Both the position numbers and the translations under genes were made by a program. The notes under the pieces are model-generated. The model ran no database searches and was not told the origin of the DNA. It saw only the letters and a program-made list of their open reading frames with translations. From NCBI GenBank assembly GCA_023436065.1, contig JAEZKU010000015.1:12575-76574 (forward strand): DNA of 64,000 nt. Reading direction: 5' to 3'. The stretch is from Bacillota bacterium. GTDB lineage: Bacteria > Bacillota > Clostridia > Lachnospirales > Lachnospiraceae. How positions within the stretch are numbered: position 1 is the stretch's first letter; every line of letters begins with the position of its first letter. Below, piece by piece: positions 43,058 through 51,125 of the stretch.

Positions 43058-43702
43058 ATGAGCCCGGAGCTACTGGAAATTCTGGCAGGGATGGATTTGA
43101 TGGAAATGAATACTCAGATGGCACTTCAATGCGCCCCTGTCATCATGGACATAAAGATATCGAATTTACTGATTGTTGATATAGAGGATAAGGAAAGAGT
43201 CATGGATACGTTTTGTGGAACGGCGTTCTCCCTTTATATACTTTATATGTCTGACAGAAAGGTGGTATTTCTGATCTACGACAGGGAAAAGCTGCTCGGA
43301 TATCTGCGAAAGAGGGAAAATCAAAGATTGCTTCGAATTATGGGGTATCACGAGTGTGATCCGATCAGCATTCTGATGGAGCTTTCGAAAAGATATCAGG
43401 GTTATATGCAGAAAATCCGGGAGTTTCCTCATGAACTGGGAATACTGCTGGGTTATCCGATCGAAGACGTCATGGGCTTCATTGTCAACCATGGGCAGAA
43501 TCCGCTCTTTACCGGCTACTGGAAGGTATATGACAATCCGGGAGAAAAGCAGCTTTTATTTGAACAATACAGGAAAGCAAAGGAGCTGGTAATACGCCTG
43601 GTAGCGCAGGGTGTCAGCATCAAGCAGCTCTTAAATCCCGGAACGGGATACTCGGAGAAGTACGCTGTTAAGAGGAATACGAAGAAAATGCCTTATCTTT
43701 AA
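43058..43702 (+). CDS. DUF3793-family protein
   Basis: 214 residues. Matches the clostridial DUF3793 family as I know it: N-terminal LQCAPVIMDIKISNLLIVD, central RKVVFLIYDREKLLGYL, then FPHELGILLGYPIEDVMGFI and FEQYRKAKELVIRLVAQG. Function is not established; the proteins are soluble and restricted largely to anaerobic Firmicutes. It follows leuA with a 129-nt leader that can form alternative hairpins over its ribosome site. It overlaps the LysR gene tail-to-tail by 35 bp. Confidence 0.82.
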   Translation: MSPELLEILAGMDLMEMNTQMALQCAPVIMDIKISNLLIVDIEDKERVMDTFCGTAFSLYILYMSDRKVVFLIYDREKLLGYLRKRENQRLLRIMGYHECDPISILMELSKRYQGYMQKIREFPHELGILLGYPIEDVMGFIVNHGQNPLFTGYWKVYDNPGEKQLLFEQYRKAKELVIRLVAQGVSIKQLLNPGTGYSEKYAVKRNTKKMPYL

Positions 43703-44567
43703 TTAAACGGATAAACTCCGTGATCGCAGGTGTGATCCATTTGTTACGATGACAGAAGACCTGTCCCTTCATCTGAAGATCAAAGTCAGTTACAGGCAGG
43801 ATACACAGAGTGCCCTGCTCCAGCTCCTCGCGCAGGGAGAAGGCAGGCAGTACAGATAAAGCGATTCCGGTACCTACAAATTTTTTAATGATTTCCGTGT
43901 TACCTATCTCTAAAAAAACCTTCAGGTCCATTCCCTGAGCGCGAAACTGCTGCTCAAAGAGATCTCGATAGCTGCAGATCTTTTCGGTAAGGATGAAGGG
44001 TTCGAGGGCCAAGTCCTTTAGCATTAGCTCGTCTGACCCTGCCAACGGATGGGAGGATGAGGCTATGATGGAGATCGGATTGGTGAATTCATATTCCCGA
44101 ATCCATTCCGGAATCACTATCTCTGTATCGAAGGTCCATAAAAGATCAATTGCATTGGTATTCAGCATGGTGGCAAGCTCTTCAAAGGTTCCAATCCTGA
44201 TCACTGCTCCAACCTTTGGATATAAGCGGTGAAATTCTTTCAGAATATCGGGAAGATAGGAGATACAGAGGGATTCCAGCAGACCGATCCGAAGCTCTCC
44301 GACAGGCTCCGAGGCAGGAGCCAGCGCTTGCTTTGCATTGGAGGCAGCAGTATCGATTTCTAGGGCATATTTCAGAAATTTCTTTCCGTCCTCCGTCAGC
44401 TGCACGGTTTTACCGATGCGGTCAAAGAGCCTGACCTGTAACTCATCCTCAAGCTGCTTGATCTGCATCGTCACATTAGACTGAGAGTATCCAAGCTCCC
44501 TTGCAGCCTTTGAAAAGCTTCCAAGCTTTACGATCCGGATGAAGGATATTACATTTCTAATCTCCAT
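43668..44567 (-). CDS. LysR-family transcriptional regulator
   Basis: 299 residues from the ATG at 44567 (AGGTGG upstream). N-terminal winged helix ISFIRIVKLGSFSKAARELGYSQSNVTMQIKQLEDEL and a C-terminal periplasmic-binding-fold effector domain (~90-295). Divergent from a homoserine-dehydrogenase-like gene with 126 bp between them, the usual LysR target layout, so control of that gene is likely. Confidence 0.92.
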   Translation of the reverse strand: MEIRNVISFIRIVKLGSFSKAARELGYSQSNVTMQIKQLEDELQVRLFDRIGKTVQLTEDGKKFLKYALEIDTAASNAKQALAPASEPVGELRIGLLESLCISYLPDILKEFHRLYPKVGAVIRIGTFEELATMLNTNAIDLLWTFDTEIVIPEWIREYEFTNPISIIASSSHPLAGSDELMLKDLALEPFILTEKICSYRDLFEQQFRAQGMDLKVFLEIGNTEIIKKFVGTGIALSVLPAFSLREELEQGTLCILPVTDFDLQMKGQVFCHRNKWITPAITEFIRLIKDKAFSSYSS

Positions 44568-44693
44568 AATAAGCACCACCTATCAATAATATTGAATACA
44601 AATATCAAATGCATGAATTTTACTAATGCTTACCAGAATGATACAATAAAGCCATCAGAAAAACAACATTTATTTTGATGAGGAGGAAGTAAG

Positions 44694-45740
44694 ATGGCTA
44701 AAATTATCAGAATTGGCTTTCTCGGTCTTGGAGTCGTAGGGGCAAGACTGCTCACCATCCTACAGGAGAACAGACAGATGCTGCTTAAGGAGTACGATGT
44801 AGAGATCATCCCTGAGGCAATACTGGTCAGGGACACCAAGAAGGCCAGGGCGGCAGATATCACGGGGCTGAGGCTTACGACAGATGAAAATGAGCTGATT
44901 GATAACGAACAGATCAGTATTCTTGTGGAGTGTATGGGAGGAGCGGGAGCAGAGAGAACCAGAGATATTCTGCTGCGTGCCCTTGAGAAAGGGAAGCATG
45001 TTATCTTATCCAGTAAGAAATGTCTGGCCGCTAATCTCGCTGAGCTTACAGAAGCAGCTAAGAGAAACGGCTGCCAACTGAGGTATGATGCTACCGTAGG
45101 CGGAGGAATCCCCATCTGCAGTACACTGCGGAGTATGGCTAAGGGAGAGGAGATTACCGGAATCTATGGTATATTGAATTCTACCACGAATTATATCCTT
45201 TCCTCTGTCAGCGACAAAGGGATACCCTATGCACAGGCAGTGGAGGATGCGAAACGGAAGGGATATACGGAGAATGATCCCTCGGAGGATGTCGATGGCT
45301 GGGATGCTGCCTATAAGCTGGTGATACTGATGAATCTGGGGATGAAGCTATCCTGCACGATGGAGAAGATTAAGCCGGAACCCATGAAGGAAGTGAAACC
45401 GGAGAGGAACGATCTGCAAGAGCGGGACAATGCTGTCCTAAAGCAGATCGCCTGTGCGAGAAAGAATCAGGACAGTTCGGTCTCCTATTATGTAGGACCT
45501 TGTCTGGTAGAGGCAGATCAGCTACTTGCCAGAGTCAGTGGCAATAATAACATGATTTTTGTGGAGAGCAGGGAAAGTGGTATCAGGGCCTTCTACGGTC
45601 AGGGCTCGGGAGCAGGACCTACCGCCTCCATCATGTTCGATGATCTGCTGGATGTACTGTTAAATCCCATAGAACCGGAGAAATCAGTCACATGCAACAC
45701 TGTGCATAAGCTGGAGACAGCAGAGCGTTTCATTGTATAG
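44694..45740 (+). CDS. hom: Homoserine dehydrogenase (short form, no ACT domain)
   Basis: 348 residues; AGGAGG upstream. Reduces aspartate semialdehyde to homoserine with NAD(P)H. NAD-binding GFLGLGVVGARLLTIL; catalytic region YDATVGGGIPI, ILNSTTNYIL and NDPSEDVDGWDAAYKLVIL with the conserved Lys. It ends near the catalytic domain and lacks the ~80-residue ACT regulatory domain of many hom products, so threonine feedback may be absent. Controlled probably by the divergent LysR protein. Confidence 0.88.
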   Translation: MAKIIRIGFLGLGVVGARLLTILQENRQMLLKEYDVEIIPEAILVRDTKKARAADITGLRLTTDENELIDNEQISILVECMGGAGAERTRDILLRALEKGKHVILSSKKCLAANLAELTEAAKRNGCQLRYDATVGGGIPICSTLRSMAKGEEITGIYGILNSTTNYILSSVSDKGIPYAQAVEDAKRKGYTENDPSEDVDGWDAAYKLVILMNLGMKLSCTMEKIKPEPMKEVKPERNDLQERDNAVLKQIACARKNQDSSVSYYVGPCLVEADQLLARVSGNNNMIFVESRESGIRAFYGQGSGAGPTASIMFDDLLDVLLNPIEPEKSVTCNTVHKLETAERFIV

Positions 45741-45769
45741 TTGCTCGAGAAGTGAGCCTTTTTGCTGTT

Positions 45770-47155
45770 TTATGGATTATGTATCAGAGCATAGAGCAGT
45801 TGAATCCCTTCCTGTATTCTCGAAGGCTCGAGATGTCCATAACCAAGTAAGAGCTTATTCTGATGCAGTCCTTTACAGATGCTGTGCTGTTCTACGGTAG
45901 CAATTTTAAGACCCGCCTTATAACAACGTTGCAGGAAGTCTGCATCAAAGCTTTGACCTTCAAATTCTACGGCAAGGTGTAGCCCTGCGCTGTCACCCCA
46001 GACGTTCCAGGTGTCACCGAAGACTTCCGTTAACGACGCCAGGAGAACGGCTCTTCTTTCTCCGTAGAGCTTTCTCATCCTGCGAATATGATGGTCGAAT
46101 TTACGTGTCTTTAAGAATTCTGCAAGGGCAGCCTGCTCAAAGGGGGGATTCTGGACATCCATGTGGGTACGCAGCTCCATCCAACGTGACTGAAGCTTCT
46201 TAGGTAGGAGAACATAGCCGATCCGTATCGCCGGAAACAGAACCTTACTAAAGGTGCCTATATAGATGACCTGCTGCGAATCCATGGCATACAACGGTGA
46301 TACCGGTTCACCGGTATAGCGGAATTCACTGTCATAATCATCCTCTAACAGGTATACCTCCTGTTCTCTCGCGTAGCGGAGTAACTCCGCACGACGAATA
46401 GCCGGTAGGATGCCCCCCAGCGGAAACTGATGGGAGGGGGTAACATAGACGGCTTGGGCCTTAACTCCTTGCAGAAGCTCGGTTCGAAGACCCTGACGAT
46501 CCACAGGGATCGGCAGGAGATGACAGCCGGCAGTCAGAAAGGTCTCCCTCAGTCCTTTGTTACACGGATCTTCCAGTATAACCTGATTGCCGGATAACTC
46601 AAGTAATCCGACCAGCAGATTGATCGCCTGTGTTGCTCCGGTCGTAATGAAGATATCATCGACATCCACGGAAAGCCCTTTGCTTCTGGCAAGCCAGGCT
46701 GCTATCTCAGTACGGAGGGACTTAAATCCCTTGGGACCGGTGTAGTTCAGAAGCTCCTTGGGTAGTTCCTCTGCAGTCTTAGACATGAGCTGACGCCAGA
46801 GGTAATAGGGAAAGCTATTAAGATCCGGACGACCGGTGTGAAAATCAACCTTGATCGGCGGATGTTGTTCTTTGGTAGGAACCTTATGTACTTGTGGAAG
46901 TCTCCTGATACATAGACCGGCAGCTACTCTGGTGAGTGCCCCTTGACGACTCAGGACATAGCCCTCTGTAATCAGCATATCATAGGCTTCACTGACTGTA
47001 TTACGGGAAACCCCAAGCTGCTCGGCCATCTCACGCGTAGAAGGTAGTATTTCTCCGGCAGCCATAATGCCATCCAGGATCTGCTCCCTCAGTGACTGAT
47101 ATATTTGACGCTTCATAGGAAGCTTACTGTTTCTGTTCAATCGGATTGTCTGCAT
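45770..47155 (-). CDS. MocR/PdxR-type regulator (GntR helix-turn-helix fused to aminotransferase fold)
   Basis: 461 residues. The N-terminal GntR winged helix (~10-75: PMKRQIYQSLREQILDGIM, LPSTREMAEQLGVSRNTVSEAYDML) is linked to a fold-type I aminotransferase domain with TTGATQAINLLVGLLE, YLLEDDYDSEFRY and the PLP lysine in YIGTFSKVLFPAIRIGYV. The domain senses PLP or an amino acid rather than catalysing. Divergent from an EamA transporter, whose promoter it likely controls. Confidence 0.92.
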   Translation of the reverse strand: MQTIRLNRNSKLPMKRQIYQSLREQILDGIMAAGEILPSTREMAEQLGVSRNTVSEAYDMLITEGYVLSRQGALTRVAAGLCIRRLPQVHKVPTKEQHPPIKVDFHTGRPDLNSFPYYLWRQLMSKTAEELPKELLNYTGPKGFKSLRTEIAAWLARSKGLSVDVDDIFITTGATQAINLLVGLLELSGNQVILEDPCNKGLRETFLTAGCHLLPIPVDRQGLRTELLQGVKAQAVYVTPSHQFPLGGILPAIRRAELLRYAREQEVYLLEDDYDSEFRYTGEPVSPLYAMDSQQVIYIGTFSKVLFPAIRIGYVLLPKKLQSRWMELRTHMDVQNPPFEQAALAEFLKTRKFDHHIRRMRKLYGERRAVLLASLTEVFGDTWNVWGDSAGLHLAVEFEGQSFDADFLQRCYKAGLKIATVEQHSICKGLHQNKLLLGYGHLEPSRIQEGIQLLYALIHNP

Positions 47156-47330
47156 TACCTTCCTCCGTTTCCGAATGACGCTTCAATCAATTTATTGTTT
47201 GACAGTGGCCGGGAAACTGGTACTGTACAATTGGTGCTATACTGGAACTTTACCAAACCAGTTCTGTCAGTATAATTATACCATATTGCTTATAAGCAAT
47301 ACAAATGAATTGATAAGGGGAAGAAGCATT

Positions 47331-48239
47331 ATGAAGAATATAAAAGGAATGTTATTTCTGTTCGTAGGATTTATTTTAGCAGGAACGTCCGTTATCTCAG
47401 CAAGACTGGTCATGGGAAGACTCGGGAACTTTACCATCACCTCAGTCAGTCTGCTCTTTGCCCTCCTGTGTCTGATACCGATGACGGGAAATAAGCTGAC
47501 CATCATCAAACAGCTAAAACCTGCTGACTGGTTTAATCTAAGCCTTCAAGCGATATTTGGAATATTCCTGTTTCGAATGTTTTTATTATTCGGTCTGCGA
47601 CATACCTCCTCGGCTGAAGCCGGTATCTTAACCGGAGCTACACCTGCCGTAACTGCCATATTGGCCAGAGTGATACTGAAGGAGAAGATGAACCGGAGAA
47701 AATGGATTGGTATATTTTGTACGGTGGCCGGTATCATTATCGTCCAGGGACTGCTGCAGCCCGGCAATCACTTCGTTCCGGGGCATATACTCGGTAATTT
47801 CCTGGTTCTCTGTGCGTGTTGCAGTGAATCCTCCTTTAACACCTGTTCCCGTATCTTAGCAGTCAAGGCACAGGACAGACAGGGAGTCTCTCTGCCGCCA
47901 ATGGTACAGACGATACTGGTATCTGCAATTGCCATGCTGCTCTGCCTCGTTCCGGCGGCCTTTGAACGCCCTTTTATCAACTTATCAGGTATCGGTATCA
48001 GGGAATGGCTGGCGCTATTCTGGTATGGCGCCTTTGTCACTGCCGTAGCATTTATCTGCTGGTATTCGGGTATCAAGCGCTGCAACGCTACCACTGCGGC
48101 TGCCTTTTCCGGTATGATGCCCTTTACGGCTTTGATTTTGTCCGTACTGTTTCTTAAAGAACCTGCAGGGCTGCAGCAATGGTCGGGTGGCTTCCTCATC
48201 ATATCGGGTATGGTGATGATCGGTATGGGTGAGGATTAA
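47331..48239 (+). CDS. EamA/DMT-family transporter
   Basis: 302 residues from the ATG at 47331 (AAGGGGAAG upstream; longer in-frame starts lie in the promoter region and are unlikely). Ten transmembrane helices in two EamA repeats; SSAEAGILTGATPAVTAILARVILKE and NATTAAAFSGMMPFTALILSVLFLKE are the paired signatures (given in part). The neighbouring MocR gene suggests amino-acid or vitamin B6-related export. Confidence 0.87.
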   Translation: MKNIKGMLFLFVGFILAGTSVISARLVMGRLGNFTITSVSLLFALLCLIPMTGNKLTIIKQLKPADWFNLSLQAIFGIFLFRMFLLFGLRHTSSAEAGILTGATPAVTAILARVILKEKMNRRKWIGIFCTVAGIIIVQGLLQPGNHFVPGHILGNFLVLCACCSESSFNTCSRILAVKAQDRQGVSLPPMVQTILVSAIAMLLCLVPAAFERPFINLSGIGIREWLALFWYGAFVTAVAFICWYSGIKRCNATTAAAFSGMMPFTALILSVLFLKEPAGLQQWSGGFLIISGMVMIGMGED

Positions 48240-48252
48240 TTACTCCGATTGG

Positions 48253-48281
48253 TTGATAAAATAATGAAAATACGATATGAT
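48253..48281 (+). promoter_or_regulatory. Possible promoter of the double-MerR gene
   Basis: TTGATA, a 17-nt spacer and TATGAT. A second candidate, the extended -10 TGCTAGAAT, lies near 48328. Confidence 0.4.
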
Positions 48282-48370
48282 TGTGGATAGAAACCCTCTA
48301 CTTTATCACCAGACTTGATTTCTGTGCTAGAATGATTCTGAAAGGACCGATTACAGAAAGGGAGGAAGGT

Positions 48371-49162
48371 ATGGAGAAAACCTATAAAACAGCTCAGATA
48401 GCAAGTATGATTGGGATACATCCCAACACAGTACGTCTATATGAAGCACTGGGACTGATTTCTGCACCGATTCGTCTGTCAAACGGATATCGTGTTTTTA
48501 CTGAACTCCACATCGAACAGTTCCGGCTGGCAAGAACAGCATTTCAGGTGGAGGTACTGCAGAATGGTCTTAGGAAGAAGATGATCACCATCATCAAATT
48601 ATCGGCTAAACTTGAATTTGAGAAGGCAATTCAGCTGACACAAAGCTATATCAGACAGATCCAGACGGAGCAGCGAAATGCCGAGGAAGCGATCAGGATG
48701 GCGGAGCAGCTGTTGGCTGACCCTTCGAAGGAGTACATGGCTCAAAGAAATGGCCCGGATCAGATTAATCAGATAGACGGGGCACGGGTCATGACCCGGC
48801 AACAGGTTTCCGATTATCTGGAGATCACGATGGATACCCTGCGGAATTGGGAGATGAACGGGCTACTCGAGGTGAAAAGAAAAAGGAACGGATACCGTAT
48901 CTATACCGAGAGTGATATTATGAGACTGAAGATTATACGTTCACTTAGATGTGCTAATTACTCATTATCTGCGATCCTGCGTATGATGAATGCACTGACT
49001 GAGGGCAAGCCGGTTGACTTAAGAAAGATGATTAATACTCCACAGGAGGATGAAACCATCATATCCGTATGTGATAAGTTGCTTACCTCGCTGGAGGCAG
49101 CCAGGGTGAATGCTCAGCATCTGCTAAAGCAGCTGCGATCCATGGAGAAAAAATATTCATAA
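48371..49162 (+). CDS. Regulator with two MerR-type DNA-binding domains
   Basis: 263 residues from the ATG at 48371 (GGGAGGAAGG upstream). The first MerR winged helix is at ~1-70 (TAQIASMIGIHPNTVRLYEALGLI, NGYRVFTE). A coiled coil follows (~75-125), and a second MerR winged helix is at ~140-210 (VMTRQQVSDYLEITMDTLRNWEMNGLL, NGYRIYTES), then a short tail. Tandem MerR heads in one chain are uncommon. It is followed by an ABC exporter pair that it probably controls. Confidence 0.87.
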   Translation: MEKTYKTAQIASMIGIHPNTVRLYEALGLISAPIRLSNGYRVFTELHIEQFRLARTAFQVEVLQNGLRKKMITIIKLSAKLEFEKAIQLTQSYIRQIQTEQRNAEEAIRMAEQLLADPSKEYMAQRNGPDQINQIDGARVMTRQQVSDYLEITMDTLRNWEMNGLLEVKRKRNGYRIYTESDIMRLKIIRSLRCANYSLSAILRMMNALTEGKPVDLRKMINTPQEDETIISVCDKLLTSLEAARVNAQHLLKQLRSMEKKYS

Positions 49163-49171
49163 CTCTACATT

Positions 49172-49206
49172 TTAACACCAGACTCAGTACTGGTGTTAAT
49201 CTTTTA
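49172..49206 (+). terminator. Terminator after the double-MerR gene
   Basis: TTAACACCAG/CTGGTGTTAA, a 10-bp perfect stem with an 8-nt loop and TCTTTT. Confidence 0.8.
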
Positions 49207-49213
49207 TTCATAA

Positions 49214-49270
49214 ACCGGCGGCCGGGCCGCCGGTCCCCCGGAGAACCGAGACGAAGTCATCCGGGAGGGA
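49214..49270 (+). promoter_or_regulatory. G+C-rich double hairpin upstream of the ABC exporter
   Basis: ACCGGCGGC/GCCGCCGGT (49214-49234), then TCCCCCGG (49234-49241) pairing with CCGGGaGGGA (49261-49270). It lies just before the AAAGGAGG ribosome site and is far more G+C-rich than its surroundings. Confidence 0.5.
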
Positions 49271-49288
49271 ATAAAGGAGGGTTAAGTG

Positions 49289-50020
49289 ATGGAAACAATC
49301 AGAATTGATAAGCTGTCCAAGTCCTACGGCAGCTTTCAGGCAGTCAAAGGAGTCAGCCTTAGTGTGAAGAAGGGCGAGGTACTGGGACTTTTGGGTGCCA
49401 ATGGAGCCGGAAAAAGTACTCTGATCGAATGTATTCTTGGTACGAGAAAACCGGATCAGGGTTCCATATCCATACTGGGAATGGACCCGAAGAAGGACAG
49501 GAGAAGTCTCTTTGAAAGAGTCGCCGTCCAGTTCCAGGAATCCAGCTATCAGGAGAAAATTACAGTGGAGGAGCTATGCCGATTAACGCATTCGTTATAT
49601 CAGAAGCCAAGGGATTACGCTGAGCTTTTGAGACGCTTTGGAATTGCCGACAAGAGTAAGAAGCAGGTCGGTGAGCTATCCGGCGGTCAGAAACAGAGAC
49701 TGTTCATTGTACTTGCTCTGATTCCTGACCCCGAGGTAGTATTTCTCGATGAGCTGACTACCGGTCTGGATACGAGAGCAAGGAAGGAGGTATGGAAATG
49801 TCTGTCCGAGCTGAAAGGTAACGGATTAACCATTTTTCTTACCTCGCATTTCATGGATGAGGTCGAAGCGCTCTGTGACCGAATCTGCATACTAAAGAAG
49901 GGAGAGTTGATTTTCTCGGGTACGATCGGGGAAGCAAAGGAAAAGAGTGGTTGCGAAAAATTTGAGGATGCCTATTTCTGGTTCAGTGACGAGGAGGAAA
50001 AAGATTATGAGAGCTTTTAG
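49289..50020 (+). CDS. ABC transporter ATP-binding protein
   Basis: 243 residues from the ATG at 49289 (AAAGGAGG nine nt upstream). Walker A GLLGANGAGKSTLIECI, signature LSGGQKQRLFIVLAL, Walker B EVVFLDELTTGLD and H-loop TSHFMDEVE. The Walker B/D-loop reads DELTTGLD, as in many antibiotic exporters. It overlaps the permease gene by 14 bp, so the two are coupled. Confidence 0.94.
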   Translation: METIRIDKLSKSYGSFQAVKGVSLSVKKGEVLGLLGANGAGKSTLIECILGTRKPDQGSISILGMDPKKDRRSLFERVAVQFQESSYQEKITVEELCRLTHSLYQKPRDYAELLRRFGIADKSKKQVGELSGGQKQRLFIVLALIPDPEVVFLDELTTGLDTRARKEVWKCLSELKGNGLTIFLTSHFMDEVEALCDRICILKKGELIFSGTIGEAKEKSGCEKFEDAYFWFSDEEEKDYESF

Positions 50021-50750
50021 AACGATGTTTGCAACAGAGATGAAGCTGGTCATCCGTGGAATGGATATGGTTATCTTCGGTATTGTCATGCCGATTGTGG
50101 TGATGATTATATTAGGAATTGTATTTGGTGATAAACCCGCCTTTGAAGAAGCCGGATACAGTTTTCTCAGTCAATCCTTCGGGGCACTGGCTGCAATTGC
50201 CATCTGTGCCTCGGGTGTAATGGGTCTGCCTCTGATTGTGGCAGATTACCGTAACAAAAAGATACTAAAGCGTTTCAAGGTTACTCCGGTCAGTCCTTTG
50301 CTGCTGCTATTTGTTCATGTCATGGTATATACGGTCATTTCCCTGGTATCCCTGGTATTGCTGGCTGTGATTGGCAAGAGCTTCTTCGGCTTGGAATTCG
50401 AGGGCAGCTGGTTGGCTTTTCTTGGTGCGTACCTATTGGTTCTGTTGTCCATGTTCAGCCTGGGGATGATGGTCGGCGCAGTTTCGCCGAACATTAAGAC
50501 CTCCAACCTGCTATGTAGCATCTTGTATTTTCCGATGCTGATCTTCTCCGGTACGACCCTGCCTTACGAGGTAATGCCGAAGGGAATGCAGCGGGTAGCG
50601 GATATCATGCCTCTGACACAGGGCATTAAACTGATGAAGGCGGCATCGCTGGGACTACCTGCAGGAGAATTCGGGCTTCCGCTGCTGGTCATGGTTGCCC
50701 TGGCAGTAGTCTGCATCGCGGTCTCCATTCGGTTCTTCCGATGGGAATAG
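50007..50750 (+). CDS. ABC-2-type transporter permease
   Basis: 247 residues from the ATG at 50007 (GAGGAGGAAA upstream). Six transmembrane helices; SPNIKTSNLLCSILYFPMLIFSGTTLP and the following MPLTQGIKLMK are the standard ABC-2 (NodJ/DrrB-type) hallmark, cited here in part. Forms an exporter with the preceding ATPase under the double-MerR regulator. Confidence 0.9.
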   Translation: MRAFRTMFATEMKLVIRGMDMVIFGIVMPIVVMIILGIVFGDKPAFEEAGYSFLSQSFGALAAIAICASGVMGLPLIVADYRNKKILKRFKVTPVSPLLLLFVHVMVYTVISLVSLVLLAVIGKSFFGLEFEGSWLAFLGAYLLVLLSMFSLGMMVGAVSPNIKTSNLLCSILYFPMLIFSGTTLPYEVMPKGMQRVADIMPLTQGIKLMKAASLGLPAGEFGLPLLVMVALAVVCIAVSIRFFRWE

Positions 50751-50771
50751 CTTAGTAAACTAATATTTCAC

Positions 50772-50799
50772 TTGACTTTAGCGGTAAAAATGATAGAAT
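50772..50799 (+). promoter_or_regulatory. leuS promoter
   Basis: TTGACT (50772-50777), a 16-nt spacer and TAGAAT (50794-50799). Confidence 0.65.
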
Positions 50800-50805
50800 A
50801 AATGT

Positions 50806-51081
50806 AATTTACTTGAAAAAACATATATTCTATCATGGCTGTGATAAGGAATAGTAGAAGATACCAATCTTTCAGAGAGTCGCTGGCTGGTGAGAAGCGG
50901 CAGATGAGGACTTTGAACTCACCTTGGAGCTCTCTGCTGAACTGATAGTAGGCAGAGCGGGCAATCCCGTTACAGAGGTAATGAGTACATGACTGTAAAG
51001 GTCATGGATTAGAGTGGTACCGCGGAAAGAGTTCATTATTTGGACCTCTTCGTCTCTAAAAATGAGACGAAGAGGTTTTTT
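50806..51081 (+). ncRNA. Leucine T-box leader of leuS
   Basis: Stem I with CAGAGAGTCGCTGGCTGGTG (50875-50894), specifier context GAACTC with Leu codon CTC at 50918-50920, and a canonical T-box AGAGTGGTACCGCGG at 51011-51025. A single terminator follows. Uncharged tRNA-Leu is the effector. Confidence 0.95.
51044..51081 (+). terminator. T-box terminator of leuS
   Basis: ACCTCTTCGTCTC/GAGACGAAGAGGT, a 13-bp perfect stem with T-tract. Confidence 0.9.
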
Positions 51082-51125
51082 AGATTCTTTAGCAATGTAG
51101 TTATAACAAGGAGGAAACAATCACT

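Noticed and set aside
47175..47330. Extension of the EamA gene 52 codons upstream
   Set aside because: The extension crosses the MocR/EamA promoter region, while ATG 47331 has a good ribosome site and begins the first transmembrane helix.
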